A program made the translations under genes and the position numbers. From Trifolium pratense (lineage: Eukaryota > Streptophyta > Magnoliopsida > Fabales > Fabaceae), in NCBI RefSeq assembly GCF_020283565.1, contig NC_060059.1, forward strand, positions 10,423,501 through 10,487,500: a stretch of DNA of 64,000 nt. Reading direction: 5' to 3'. This document shows, one piece after another, positions 33,777-44,620 of this stretch. Under the pieces are notes generated by a model. The model did no database searches. It was not told where the DNA came from and was given only the letters and a program-made list of their open reading frames with translations. The number at the start of each line of letters is the position of its first letter. The first letter of the stretch is position 1.

Positions 33777-35521
33777 TAAATACATGCTGCAACATGAATT
33801 GTGCAAAAGTTTTTAACAGAAGGAATACCACAGTTACTATCAAGTGACACAATCACATACTTTGGACTTAGAATGCTTGAGATGGATATTGCTCTCTCAA
33901 TATCTCTTGGAGACACAGTTTAGTATTTAGAATTTTAGATGATACGAAAACTCTTCGGTATTTTGCTTTTTTTTCTTACTTCTGTTATAGTTTTGGAAAC
34001 ATCTGCAGTATTGTATATCATATGTAAATATATGCCTCTAGTTTGAATGTGTTAGAATTGATTTTGAGGTTTGGTTAGGATATGCAGCAAATTTGTGATG
34101 TACTATTTTTTGTTTTGTTTTTTCCCTACCCTTATAACTCTAAATAAGAGAAGATTTATTCATATCATATTATGTCTGAAGATGTATGGGAACTGGAAAT
34201 CAATGTTTATATAGCTTGTTTTGCTAATAATTGTTTACACCTAAAAATATATTACTTGTTTGCCGAAATTGGCAACCGGGTTATGGTCAATGAGTTTCCC
34301 TCATCCGAGAATCGGCAGGCGGGTTATGGTCAATGAGTTTCACACATCTGATAGAAGGGTAGACGAGTACAAATACAGTCGAATATAAGTTCGTCGAAGA
34401 GCTACCAAACTCGGTAGCGGGAAAACTTACACACTACCCGTGTAAATAGCCGAGCAAGGCTAGTTTATGTATGTCACATTGTTTTGGCCAGCAGGACTAG
34501 TGTTTGCTTATAAATATTGAACTTTGTAAAATTTTCAAGCTCAGAAATCTTTATACAACATTGAATTTTTCAACCAATCAAGCTATTCTACGCATTTTGA
34601 TCCCCTTTTCTATCATTTTTATGCATTTCTTAGTTTAGTAGCACAACGTCCAAAATTACTGTGCTTTACACTCTTTGGATCGTAGTTAAGGAACCCACAA
34701 TTGAGGAATACAGTTCATTTGTCAGCGTAATCGTTTGAAGAAAAAAGAATCACTATTGAGAGTTATTAGTCTTAACCTCATCTAACTTTCATGTTCAACA
34801 ACAATAATTAATGAGTAACAAAGTTTTATCAAGCTTTTGTCATGTGAAAATGAAAGACATAACGGTAGGTAAATATTAAATCTTCATAAATTAGTGAATT
34901 ATATATTTTATTCTTCTCAAATGATTGAATATGAGGTTTGAAACCATAAATTTATTATTCGAACCAAACGAATTTAGGTTTGATCGGGTTGGATCGACTG
35001 ACCCAAACTATAGAACAATTTGAACCAAATGTTTTAGGTCGAGTCATCGAGTTGACCAATACTCGTGAGGCTCTTTGAAGAAAAAATTTCCACAAAAAAT
35101 TTCTACAAAAATCACAATATTATGTCTTAATTGAATACCACAAGATTTATTTATATTTCATAAAAGTCTTGATTCAATACCACCTGATTCTTTTTCAATC
35201 AAAATGTCTTTTAAAATCCCATGAAATCTCAATTGAATACACCCCCCTTAGAGTAATATTGTTTTTGTGTAATAATGTTACAATAAATTCTACGCATAAA
35301 TTTATTCTTTGAAAGAAGGCTCTTTGAAAGAAAAAAAAAGGAGGCTCTTGATAGAGGGGAATTACAAAGACAAAGATTTATAAATATTTTATTTGAATCC
35401 ATGAATTTTATTCAGGTGATCTAAAGATATAGATATCACAATGCTCTGAGAGCAACAATCAAAATTACAACTTAAAACAATATCAAAATTCCAATAGATA
35501 GATCAAAATAACATTTCATCA
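33777..35521. other. Intergenic between Rab and MADS genes, copy A
   Basis: Holds the Rab 3' UTR and, at 34270-34345, two direct copies of CGGGTTATGGTCAATGAGTTT, followed by AT-rich sequence. Positions 34600-34722 are absent from copy B. No further gene is seen. Confidence 0.45.
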
Positions 35522-35992
35522 TCAATCAAGTGTATTAATCTTGTTATCAACTTCCTTCAGCATCTTCCCAACAACCTTATCTAAATCTTTCGCTTCTTCG
35601 GGAGTTAGGTCGTAAGAGATATTGTTGTTTTGCAGGTACTCGAACATAAGAAGATTCAGCTCTTTCTCACGATTGCCATGTTTCAACTTTTTTAGTTGGT
35701 CTCTGGCTTTAGCTGTCCTTTGCATGATGAATCTTTGGTGGCTGACATTCTTGCTTTCATTTATGACTGTTGAATTTTGATACCTCTCAATCACATTCTT
35801 GGTTCCCTCTAGATTTGGCCAAACATCTATGTGGGAATCAAAAGGACTGGAAATTACAGCACAAGCTGGAACATCACAAAGAGTTGTGAGTTCTGTCACC
35901 TTCTTTATCAGACTCCGTTTTCTTTTAATGTAGCTTGCTCTCCTTTTCGATTCGTCGGAGATAAATGCAAGTTTCACCTTGTTTCTCGCCAT
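35522..35992 (-). CDS. Type I (M-gamma, AGL80-like) MADS-box protein, copy A
   Basis: Single-exon gene of 156 aa. The N-terminal MADS domain spans about residues 1-60: MARNKVKLAFI, KRRASYIKRKRSLIKKVTEL, TTLCDVPACAVISSPFD. The short C-terminal region (AKARDQLKKLKHGNREKELN) is probably a coiled coil. The missing introns, absence of a K domain and the wording of the MADS domain place it with the type I M-gamma proteins (AGL80, PHERES). In Arabidopsis these act as heterodimers in the female gametophyte and endosperm. It differs from the copy at 44621-45091 by only two residues (Thr64/Ala, Ile125/Val), and both frames are intact. A TATA-like TTTATAAAAA lies about 80 bp upstream within the duplicated unit, so both copies keep the promoter. 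The endosperm role is inference. Confidence 0.9.
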   Translation of the reverse strand: MARNKVKLAFISDESKRRASYIKRKRSLIKKVTELTTLCDVPACAVISSPFDSHIDVWPNLEGTKNVIERYQNSTVINESKNVSHQRFIMQRTAKARDQLKKLKHGNREKELNLLMFEYLQNNNISYDLTPEEAKDLDKVVGKMLKEVDNKINTLD

Positions 35993-36067
35993 GTTTGCAA
36001 ATCAATTGTGAAAATATTACGACAAACAAGAAAAAATGTGTGCCTTATTTTTCTCGTGTTGTTTGGG

Positions 36068-36078
36068 TTTTTATAAAG
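36068..36078 (-). promoter_or_regulatory. TATA box of MADS copy A
   Basis: CTTTATAAAAAC on the minus strand lies about 80 bp upstream of the MADS ATG; the same site in copy B is at 45168-45178. Confidence 0.55.
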
Positions 36079-36193
36079 AGGTATGTCTCGTATCCCGTTT
36101 GAAATGGACAATGGATATTACCTCGAAAAAAAAACATGTCTATGAATATATTATTTCCTTAATTTTACAATGTCTAAATTTGTATATTATATC

Positions 36194-36636
36194 TGTTCCG
36201 GATACATGAAAAATAGTTGGACATTGCTTGGTAATCGAGGTTAAAGGTAGTTTATATACAACACTCATACATTTCAAACTACTGAGGCGCCTTTTTACAA
36301 AAGACAAAACCATGACTGGTTAACCCCAAATCGAACAATCTCTCAGACTGTAGGATAGATCGGAACATTGGGGTCGTCTGTGGGAAACGAACTCGAGCAT
36401 ACTTGTGGGTCAACACCCTTTAGACCCTTAGCCTCAACTGAGGGGCTATTGTTCTGGATATACCAAAAATAGTATCACACCGCTTGATAATTGAAGCTAA
36501 AGATAGTTTATATGCAACACTCACACCTTTCAAACCACCGATACGCCTTTTCTACAAAGGACAAAATTATGACGGGTTAACCACAAAACGGACAATCTCT
36601 CGGAGATGTGGACCTGAGGTTAGATCGAAAAAATAT
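36194..36636 (+). mobile_element. TRIM (miniature LTR retrotransposon), copy A
   Basis: Two direct LTR-like repeats, 36194-36367 (TGTTCCGG...CGGAACA) and about 36450-36636 (TGTTCTGG..., 3' end worn), enclose only about 80 bp. The internal piece begins TTGGGGTCGTCTGTGGGAAA, which resembles a plant Gypsy tRNA primer-binding site. It ends CAACTGAGGGGCTAT, a polypurine-tract-like motif just before the second LTR. LTR-PBS-PPT-LTR with no coding region is the TRIM layout. The same element sits in copy B, so it predates the duplication. Confidence 0.75.
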
Positions 36637-36910
36637 CTAAAAAGATTTAATTTATGTACACCGTCAATATAAAAAACATATCGTCAAATAATTAAAAGAA
36701 TTTAATTTATATAACCAACAATGTAAAACTATTTTACAGATGCATCCGATCAAGTCATGTGATATAGATATTTGAAGCTATATTTTAGAATCAAACCTAT
36801 AAAAATTGCACTATGATGTAATTTATTAGATGCATGTATAGATGTTTTAAACATGCATAGTCGTTAATCTCTAATTAGAAACATTTAACTTCAATAATAA
36901 CTACTCAGAT

Positions 36911-37025
36911 GGTCTCCGTGAGCTTAGCTCAGTTGGTAGGAACATCGCACTATATGTGCAGGAGCCCGTGCTCGAACCCGAGACACTCCACTTATTTATA
37001 TTTAAGGTGCTATGTTACTTGACAA
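36911..37025 (+). mobile_element. tRNA-derived SINE, family 2, copy A
   Basis: A-box-like TTAGCTCAGTTGGTAGG, then CATCGCACTATATGTGCAGG, B-box-like GTGCTCGAACCCGAGAC and the tail CACTCCACTTATTT. It resembles a tRNA head but has no acceptor pairing, so it is not a tRNA gene. The equivalent in copy B is at 45996-46090. Confidence 0.65.
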
Positions 37026-38489
37026 AAAAAAAAAAAACAACTTAGACAGACATGCACACACACGCTTAGTTGTAATTTATTCACCGTGTATTTATTTATT
37101 TATTTTTGGTTACCATGATATCGGTACGAAGTTTTCACTATCGTTAGCGATGACTAATCTCCGTCGAAAAACTTATAAGCACACAAGTTGGATTAATCTA
37201 TTTTCCTATTTTTCATTTTGTTAATTCATAATTTAATTCTATATCAGTTCTGTATATTCAAAAATACAAATAACATAAAAGATATAAAATTTTATTATAA
37301 AGAAAATTATATTGTATATTCATATATAGTATTTTTTTTTTTGTAATGTATTCATATATAGTATAACTGATATACATTGACGATAAAAAGTTTATAAAGA
37401 CATCTAATCATATTTCATTATTTAGTAATACCATAATATTATTTTCTACTCTCTTTTATAACCAAAAAAAAAAATATTATTTTCTATAATATCTGCATAA
37501 ATTTCTAATTCTAACCGATGAGCTTAAGAGACATGATTCAAATTTCACATGTAACAATTATAAAATGGGCTTTGTCTAACATTGATAGTGTCACTATTAT
37601 TACTAATATTTTTATTCCGATTCCTTTTTTTAAAAAAATCCAATTTATGATCTTAAATTAAAAAAATTATAAAATTATTTATATAATTTGTGCCATGTTC
37701 TTTTTATCAATAATAATTTATCAAAATCTTCTCCATGTCATCTCCATCCACCGAAAAATATTTTTCAATAGTGTAAATCTAATAAAAAAATATCTTCGAA
37801 TAATATTTTTATAAGTGTGTAAGCAATGCGGAGGCTGAATAGCAACCATCAAATTTGAATTCGGTAAGGCCTAAAGTCATTGAGTCTCTTATAATTGGGC
37901 CCGGCCCAACATTATGTATACTTGTTTTGGAAAATAATTTTACAAAATGGTTTTAAAAACTAAAATGAAACAAAATACAATTATAAATCTCCCCTACCAT
38001 TTTGTTGTTTTCCTAACTACATCCCAACATTAAAAAAAAAAGAAATAAAATAAATAAAAATGTACCTTTCACAACATCCCCAACGTGCAAGTTAAGGATT
38101 CATCAACTATATATTTGTTGCCTTGTGATGTCTCAAGCACAAAACGAAGTGGTGATAGACTCAACTACCAAAAGCCTGATCAAGTATCTTCACATAATTA
38201 TTTTTTTTATCAGATAGCCTAGTGACATATCTTCACGTAATTAATTACCGGCGAATATGATAAAAATATACTAGTAATTTTCTGATAATGATATGTACTA
38301 CTAGTATTAATTGATCATTCAAACCAAATTTGCATATAATTATATTATATAAACGAGATATTTTTAATTATATGAATCTCTAAAAAAATGTTCAAAGCGA
38401 GTTCTTATTACTAGTAATAAAACATGAATAATTGTCTAGCCACTAGGCTATTTGATAAAAAAACATGAATAATTTTTTTTTTTTTAACA
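37026..38489. other. AT-rich intergenic sequence, copy A
   Basis: No gene seen. Near 37935-37942 (AATAATTTT) is the empty site of the Mutator-like element that copy B carries at 46999-48395. Confidence 0.5.
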
Positions 38490-38960
38490 AGCCAAAATGA
38501 GATATAGATTAATAAAAACAGTCTCCCCAACACAAAGTGTATCGAAGTAGACTACAGAGATTTACAAAGAGTCGGGGAAAAAGTCCATAAACAAATCATA
38601 CAAGACCCAAACAAAATAAAAGTTTAGACCACCAGCTATAGTAGTTTGAGACTAAGGTGATTGTAATTCTAAAAAAAATTCAAGGAAAAGAGAAGAGAGG
38701 GAAAGAGAAAAAGGAAAGAGAACGGAGAAAAATAAATAAATGAAAAGAAGAAGAGAAAAGGAAATCAGAGGAAAAAAAACGAAGGAATAGAAAGAAAAAA
38801 AAAAAAGTAACACTCATCGTCTTCAACCACCTATAGGAAAAGAACTTGATTTTATCCAACAATTGATGAGTAGTGCTTGTTGAGCCTCTGAACAATCTAT
38901 GATTTCTTTCCGTCCACACAACCCAAACGCAAGCAAGCCAAATGATCTGCAAAAAAGACT
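38490..38960 (-). pseudogene. LINE 3' fragment, copy A
   Basis: Minus strand: IIWLACVWVVWTERNHRLF and HQLLDKIKFFSYRWLKT are the closing residues of a plant LINE zf-RVT/RNase H tail. A purine-rich (on plus) tract and a 3' part ending near TCTCATTTTGGCTTGTT with a short A-run follow. The same fragment lies at 48955-49460 in copy B. Confidence 0.65.
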
Positions 38961-38989
38961 GGTGTGCTCGAGATCCACCTGCTGAAGAA

Positions 38990-39100
38990 GTACAAAGTGA
39001 TCAGTTTACTTCCCGATCGCAGTTGTGGAGGATCGAACCGTAGTCTTTCATACCAAGTCCAACACCAATCACCACTAGCTCAATTAACAATTGTTCATGT
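38990..39100 (-). mobile_element. tRNA-derived SINE, family 1, copy A
   Basis: CGATCGCAGTTGTGGAGGAT, CGAACCGTAGTC and CCAACACCAATCACCACTAG match family 1 on the minus strand; the copy B counterpart is at 49467-49562. Confidence 0.6.
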
Positions 39101-39503
39101 TTTTTTTATTTGGTTTATCCCCGTAACGTGAATGTGAATATTCTCCCGTTTACCCACCCCCCACCCCCCCCAAACACACACCCCCACGGGTTATGTTGAC
39201 TTAAGATTCCATATAAATGATGGCGTGACATGATCAGTGAGGGGAGTAAACCAAAACTCGTTAATATTACAAAAGGCAAAATGACAAAATCTTAAGCCAA
39301 CATATTCGGTGAGAGAGATAAATCTTAAGCCAACATAATTTTTTTGGTACCCAATTTATATTATTAGGTACCGGTACTCCACAGACAAAATTCATTTAAA
39401 ACGTTTTTTATAAATATAAATTAATATGAAAAGCTATGAATGTTATTTTTAAGAGAATTGATTTTGTCATTCAACATTTACCTTTCATTCATATGTAATT
39501 ACC

Positions 39504-39516
39504 CTATATATTGGTT
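39504..39516. other. Duplication junction
   Basis: ACCCTATATATTG, the sequence at the right edge of copy B (49979-49991), is joined here to TTGGTTTTTTCTT, the left edge of copy A (30561). The two edges share only TTG. This is the novel joint of the tandem duplication, 117 bp upstream of the copy B Rab ATG. It happens to create a CTATATA motif there. Confidence 0.9.
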
Positions 39517-39627
39517 TTTTCTTAATTCACCCTTTTTGTGAAAAGTTATTATTATTATTATTATGATCATGGTGAAATGATTCATATTTGGTTTTGAAGT
39601 GTTGATTGTGATAAAGGAAACATCATC

Positions 39628-42600
39628 ATGTTGGGTTCTTCTCCAAAAGTTGGAAATATTAGCTATGATTACTCTTTTAAGGTTTTGTTAGTTGGTGATT
39701 CTGGTGTTGGCAAGAGTAGTCTTCTTCTCAGCTTCATCTCTGACTCTAACTCAGTTGATGACCTCTCTCCCACTATTGGTTCTCTTCTTTTTCTTTCTCT
39801 TCTCTTATTTGCAGTTTATAGATTAAACGTTTATTTTAGATATGCTGTTTTTATATGTAAAGATAAAATAAAGATAACTTTTTTTATATATGTTACGAGC
39901 TGTGTGTTTTCAAAAGCTATATTTGAAAACTTATGAAAATAAGCTTACAAAAGCGCTTATGAAAATTGTCGTAAGCTATTTTTATAAGTTTTATCAAATA
40001 GTCTCGCAAAACTTAAGCCTCAAGTAAGCTAATCCAAATAGGCACTTTGAGTGTTTGATTGGTTTTTTATTTTTATTTTAAGTTGATGTCTTGTTGATAA
40101 TGGTAATTATAAAAGTAGCTCATTAATGTTACTATTATGTTTTGAAGATTTTCTGAGGGTAATTTCCTTTCCACAATCTTGAAAACAATAAATTACATAA
40201 AACATAATTTGACATTTTTGTAGTTATGAAATAAGGAGTCAAACTAATAGAGCATATGCTTAATAACTTTTATTATCAATGTTATATTCATTGAAATTTA
40301 CAAAATGATCATGTATATTTTCTTTCATCATCAGTATCTTGTTTGGAGTTTTGTTTGTCTGTGAGGTGTAACTCAATAGGCATAATCCGGTAACTTCAAG
40401 GGACAAAGTTCAAAACTCCCGAGGAACTATTGTAAAATGGTCATTAGTGTCACTTTAATTAATAATTTTTTTGGTTTGAAATTTTGATCAATGTATCCAT
40501 TACAAACTATATATGAGATTTGTGGTGTTTGGCTTTGAAGTTTTCACTTCCTATATGGTTTGGTCCTTAGTAAGTTAGTAGCATAAGAAATTTTCGCAGT
40601 TTAATTCTCTTAATATGGTTTTTGTTATATACTGATTTGTTATTATGAAATCATTCACAGGAGTAGATTTCAAAATCAAGCATTTTACAATTGGTGGTAA
40701 AAGATTGAAGCTTACTATTTGGGACACAGGTAGGTGTTTTCCTAGTTATTCGCTATCACATTTTCGTTTAGTCAGAATATTAACCGTTTCTGCAATGGAA
40801 CTATGCTCTTTGATTGATGCGACCAAGTGATAACTGATATGTAATGATAAGAAGACATTAATTTCTATATATTTAAGAAATAAATTCAAGCACATGCCAT
40901 AAAAAATCTGCGAGACTGTAAAACTTACGCGTAGTCACCCAATGAAGACTAGAACAAATGAAATTAGGATACATTATATCAGGTTGAGGCTTTCATTGGC
41001 CATGTTGGGTTCAGTCGTTGAGCTGAAGGCACCCCATGTTTGGCGCAGAGCATAAGACATGCTACACACATGAGAAAGGCTAATCCCGGGAGCCTAGCGT
41101 CTGTCCCCTATTTGATCAGGACGTAGTGTGCTTGGCTCTAGGCTGCACGGGGCGCAAGGCACTTGACACATTTTCTGCACTTTTATGCAGATGGCTTTTC
41201 TCATGTTTTTGGGTTCTAAATGGTGTGACTCTCCATGGATTAGATATTCAAATGTATAGATGTATTCTTCCATGTTAGTTCATGAATAAACACATCACTT
41301 TGATTCAAATTATATTCCACGAATCATTATGAATCTTTGTGAATTGTGAAGAGTTGTTATTCTTCACAAATGAAATAGGCGTCATAAAAGGACACAAAAA
41401 TCATCGGCGTTCGTTCTGATTCAAAACTCTTCCATTTTCATTCCCTAAATCATTATTCTTTTCTCTAGTGCACACAAACGAGTAAAGTGAGCAAAACATT
41501 GTTTGCTAAATACAATTGAGAGATAGTACAACTGAGAGATAGGCTTGAAGTGTGTGAATCAAACTTAAAACTTGGTATAATACACAAACCTTAAAAGGAC
41601 TCGGCACCAATGACGTCCAAATCAAGTAAATTTAAGTTAGCCTTGTCAAGTCTAATTGATTTTCTACTTTCAAGGTGTTGTCAGGTGAGAACACAAACCA
41701 AGCCTGTCAACGAAACTAGCACCAACATCTTTTAACTGATAGAAAGTACTTAACAGATTTTTTTTCTCTGTGATAACACTAATAAGTATAATCATAGTCT
41801 GTTTATATGAAACCTTGCGGTGGTGACCTGTTGAAGTTAGAGTATAACATTTAGTATTTTTTCGGCAGCTGGACAAGAGAGGTTTGGAACAGTGATATGC
41901 TCTTATTACAGAGGCGCACATGGAATCATTCTTGGTACGCTATATATATATATCAGAAAGTTGAATCTATTTTATATATACGTTTAGATTTTTGACATGT
42001 AAAGACGTATTTTGTCAAGTTCAGCATTGCCTTAATGTTGCATCTAACAGCTTTTTTTCATCAATTTTCTACTTTAGTGTATGATGTTACACGGCGTGAG
42101 ACATTTACAAATCTGGTGGGCATATGGGCCAAAGAGGTTGGACATTACTCCACAAATCATGATTGCATCAAAATTCTTATTGGCAATAAGGTGGATAAGG
42201 TAACATTTACAGTGTATGGTCTTGCAGTCCTTTACAGTGTAAGGTAATCATGATATTGAATGTTTTCCGTTTCTGTTGTATGAACTTTCACTTTTCAGGA
42301 GAGTGAAAGAGCTGTAAGCAAAGAAGAGGGATTGGCTCTTGCAAAGGAACATAGATGCTTGTTCCTAGAATGTAGTGCCAAAACTAGAGAAAATGTTCAA
42401 CAATGCTTTGAAGACCTCACGTTAAAGGTATCGTGATTTATATACATCTCAGTTGGTCTAGTTGATTCCGTTTATCATCTTGTTCACTTCTAGACGCCAT
42501 GAGGATACTTAGTACCTTTACTCGGGCACGTTAGTGTCTGTCTGAACGCTAGTTGCTTTTAACAGCTTTCAACAAGCTAAATTATGTTGTTCTACCATAT

Positions 42601-42719
42601 AAATTGATTTGCAGATATTAGAGGTGCCAAGTTTGCGGGAAAAAGGATCTGTAGAAGTGAAGAGACAAAAGCAAAAGCGCATATACGAGACATCACAAAG
42701 AGGCGGTTGTTGTTCTTAG
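39628..42719 (+). CDS. RABC2-type (Rab18-like) small GTPase, copy B, intact
   Basis: Six exons with GT-AG introns: 39628-39778, 40661-40729, 41869-41934, 42078-42199, 42299-42427 and 42615-42719; 213 aa, close to the usual Rab length. All five G motifs are visible: P-loop GDSGVGKSS near residue 27, PTIGVDF (switch I), WDTAGQERF (switch II), NKVDK and ECSAKT. The C-terminus GGCCS is a double-cysteine geranylgeranylation motif. The plant-specific wording LVYDVTRRETFTNL and KILEVPSL points to the RABC2 (Rab18-related) group. Family role: a membrane-anchored GTPase cycling in vesicle or peroxisome/ER-linked traffic. Unusual: switch II continues GTVICSYYRGAHG where I expect RTLTSSYYRGAQG. Only 117 bp upstream are shared with copy A, so the promoter is novel. 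Whether it is expressed cannot be told from sequence. Confidence 0.92.
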
Positions 42720-43036
42720 TAAATACATGCTGCAACATGAATTGTGCAAAAGTTTTTAACAGAAGGAATACCACAGTTACTATCAAGTGACACAATCACA
42801 TACTTTGGACTTAGAATGCTTGAGATGGATATTGCTCTCTCAATATCTCTTGGAGACACAGTTTAGTATTTAGATGATACGAAAACTCTTCGGTATTTTG
42901 TTTTTTTTCTTACTTCTGTTATAGTTTTGGAAACATCTGCAGTATTGTATATCATATGTAAATATATGCCTCTAGTTTGAATGTGTTAGAATTGATTTTG
43001 AGGTTTGGTTAGGATATGCAGCAAATTTGTGATGTA

Positions 43037-43160
43037 CTCCCTCCGTCCCAAAATATAAGGGAAAATTGGTCAACTAAAGTTGATGTATCTAGTCCAAATT
43101 TTTAACCAAATACATCAACTTTCTTTGACCAATTTTCCCTTATATTTTGGGACAGAGTAG
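43037..43160. mobile_element. Stowaway MITE, 124 bp, copy B only
   Basis: CTCCCTCCGTCCCAAAATAT at the left is mirrored by ATATTTTGGGACAGAGTAG at the right; the arms pair over most of the element. TA flanks both ends, and copy A has the empty site GATGTACTATTTT near 34099. It inserted in the Rab 3' flank after the duplication. Confidence 0.92.
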
Positions 43161-44180
43161 TACTATTTTTTGTTTTGTTTTTTCCCTACCCTTATAACTC
43201 TAAATAAGAGAAGATTTATTCATATCATATTATGTCTGAAGATGTATGGGAACTGGAAATCAATGTTTATATAGCTTGTTTTGCTAATAATTGTTTACAC
43301 CTAAAAATATATTACTTGTTTGCCGAAATTGGCAACCGGGTTATGGTCAATGAGTTTCCCTCATCCGAGAATCGGCAGGCGGGTTATGGTCAATGAGTTT
43401 CACACATCTGATAGAAGGGTAGACGAGTACAAATACAGTCGAATATAAGTTCGTCGAAGAGCTACCAAACTCGGTAGCGGGAAAACTTACACACTACCCG
43501 TGTAAATAGCCGAGCAAGGCTAGTTTATGTATGTCACATTGTTTTGGCCAGCAGGACTAGTGTTTGCTTATAAATATTGAACTTTGTAAATTTTTCAAGC
43601 TCAGAAATCTTTATACAACATTGAATTTTTCAACCAATCAAGCTATTCTACGCATTTGTCAGCGTAATCGTTTGAAGAAAAAAGAATCACTATTGAGAGT
43701 TATTAGTCTTAACCTCATCTAACTTTCATGTTCTACAACAATAATTAATGAGTAACAAAGTTGTATCAAGCTTTTGTCATGTGAAAATGAAAATGAAAGG
43801 CATAAGGGTAGGTAAATATTAAATCTTCATACAACATTGAATTGGGACAACGAATTCAGAAAAATGAGAATACATTATTGAAATATAGTGAATTACATTT
43901 TTTGTTCTTCTCAATTAGTGAATTATATATTTTATTCTTCTCAAATGATTGAATTATGAGGTTTGAAACCATAAATTTATTATTCGAACCAAACAAATTT
44001 AGGTTTGATCGGGTTGGATCGTCTGACCCAAACTATAGAACAATTTGAACCAAATGTTTTAGGTCGAGTCATCGAGTTGACCAATACTCGTGAGGCTCTT
44101 TGAAGAAAAAAAATTCCACAAAATTTCTACAAAAATCACAGTATTTTTTTTTTTTGATAAAGTAAAATTAGAGTAATATT
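43161..44180. other. Intergenic between Rab and MADS genes, copy B
   Basis: Counterpart of the copy A spacer. It lacks the block at 34600-34722 and has an extra segment near 43831-43908 followed by a short direct repeat (AATTAGTGAATTA). No further gene. Confidence 0.5.
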
Positions 44181-44339
44181 TTTTTTTTTGAACAAGCCAA
44201 AATGAGATATATATATATATATATAAAATAATAGTCTTTTAGCACAAGACGTACCAATAAGACTAACCAAGGTTACAAATACAGTCAAAAATACATGAAC
44301 CAAAAGAAACTATGCAAGACCCAAACAAAGCAAAGGACA
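44181..44339 (-). mobile_element. 5'-truncated LINE insertion, copy B only
   Basis: The 17-bp AAAATTAGAGTAATATT occurs at both sides (44164-44180 and 44340-44356). Between them lies sequence resembling the LINE 3' end at 38490-38600 (AACAAGCCAAAATGAGATAT, AAGACCCAAACAAAG). A T-run at the left means a poly(A) tail on the minus strand. A long TSD, 5' truncation and poly(A) are the marks of target-primed reverse transcription. A short (AT)n tract lies inside. Confidence 0.8.
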
Positions 44340-44620
44340 AAAATTAGAGTAATATTGTTTTTGTGTAATAATGTTACAATAAATTCTTAATGTTTTAAAG
44401 TGTCAAATTAAAAGGAGGCTCTTTGAAAGAAAAAAAAGAAGGAGGCTCTTGATAGAGGAATTGCAAAGACAAAGATTGATAAATATTTTATTTGAATCCA
44501 TGAATTTTATTCAGATGATCTAAAGATATAGATATCACAATGCTCTGAGAGCAACAATCAAAATTACAACTTAAAACAATATCAAAATTCCAATAGATAG
44601 ATCAAAATAACATTTCATCA

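Larger units (their letters stand above)
30561..39510. repeat. Segmental duplication, copy A (8.95 kb)
   Basis: This direct repeat of 39511-about 49991 is nearly base-identical over long stretches, introns and intergenic parts included. It holds the frameshifted RABC2-like gene, a MADS gene, a TRIM, a SINE and a LINE tail in the same order and orientation as copy B. It lacks the Mutator-like element, the Stowaway MITE and the short LINE of copy B. It keeps 124 bp near 34600-34722 that copy B lost between CATTT repeats, and lacks 38 bp present in copy B near 49941-49978. Confidence 0.95.

Noticed and set aside
33649..33852. Minus-strand 67-codon frame antisense to the last Rab exon (also at 42592-42795)
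   Set aside because: Antisense shadow preserved only because the two copies are duplicates.
36484..36672. 62-codon frame (and 45578-45766) as a small gene
   Set aside because: It falls within the second LTR of the TRIM and differs between copies without sign of constraint.
36915..36990. tRNA-like sequence GCTTAGCTCAGTTGG...CTCGAACCCGAGAC as a real tRNA gene
   Set aside because: There is no acceptor-stem pairing or proper anticodon arm, and the same head recurs with a common tail at several sites. It is a tRNA-derived SINE.
38680..38820. Phe/Ser-rich protein encoded by the purine-rich tract
   Set aside because: It is a translation of a GA-rich low-complexity run attached to a LINE tail.
41670..41921. 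Minus-strand 83-codon frame over Rab exon 3
   Set aside because: Shadow of the intron and exon of the plus-strand Rab gene; absent as such in copy A.
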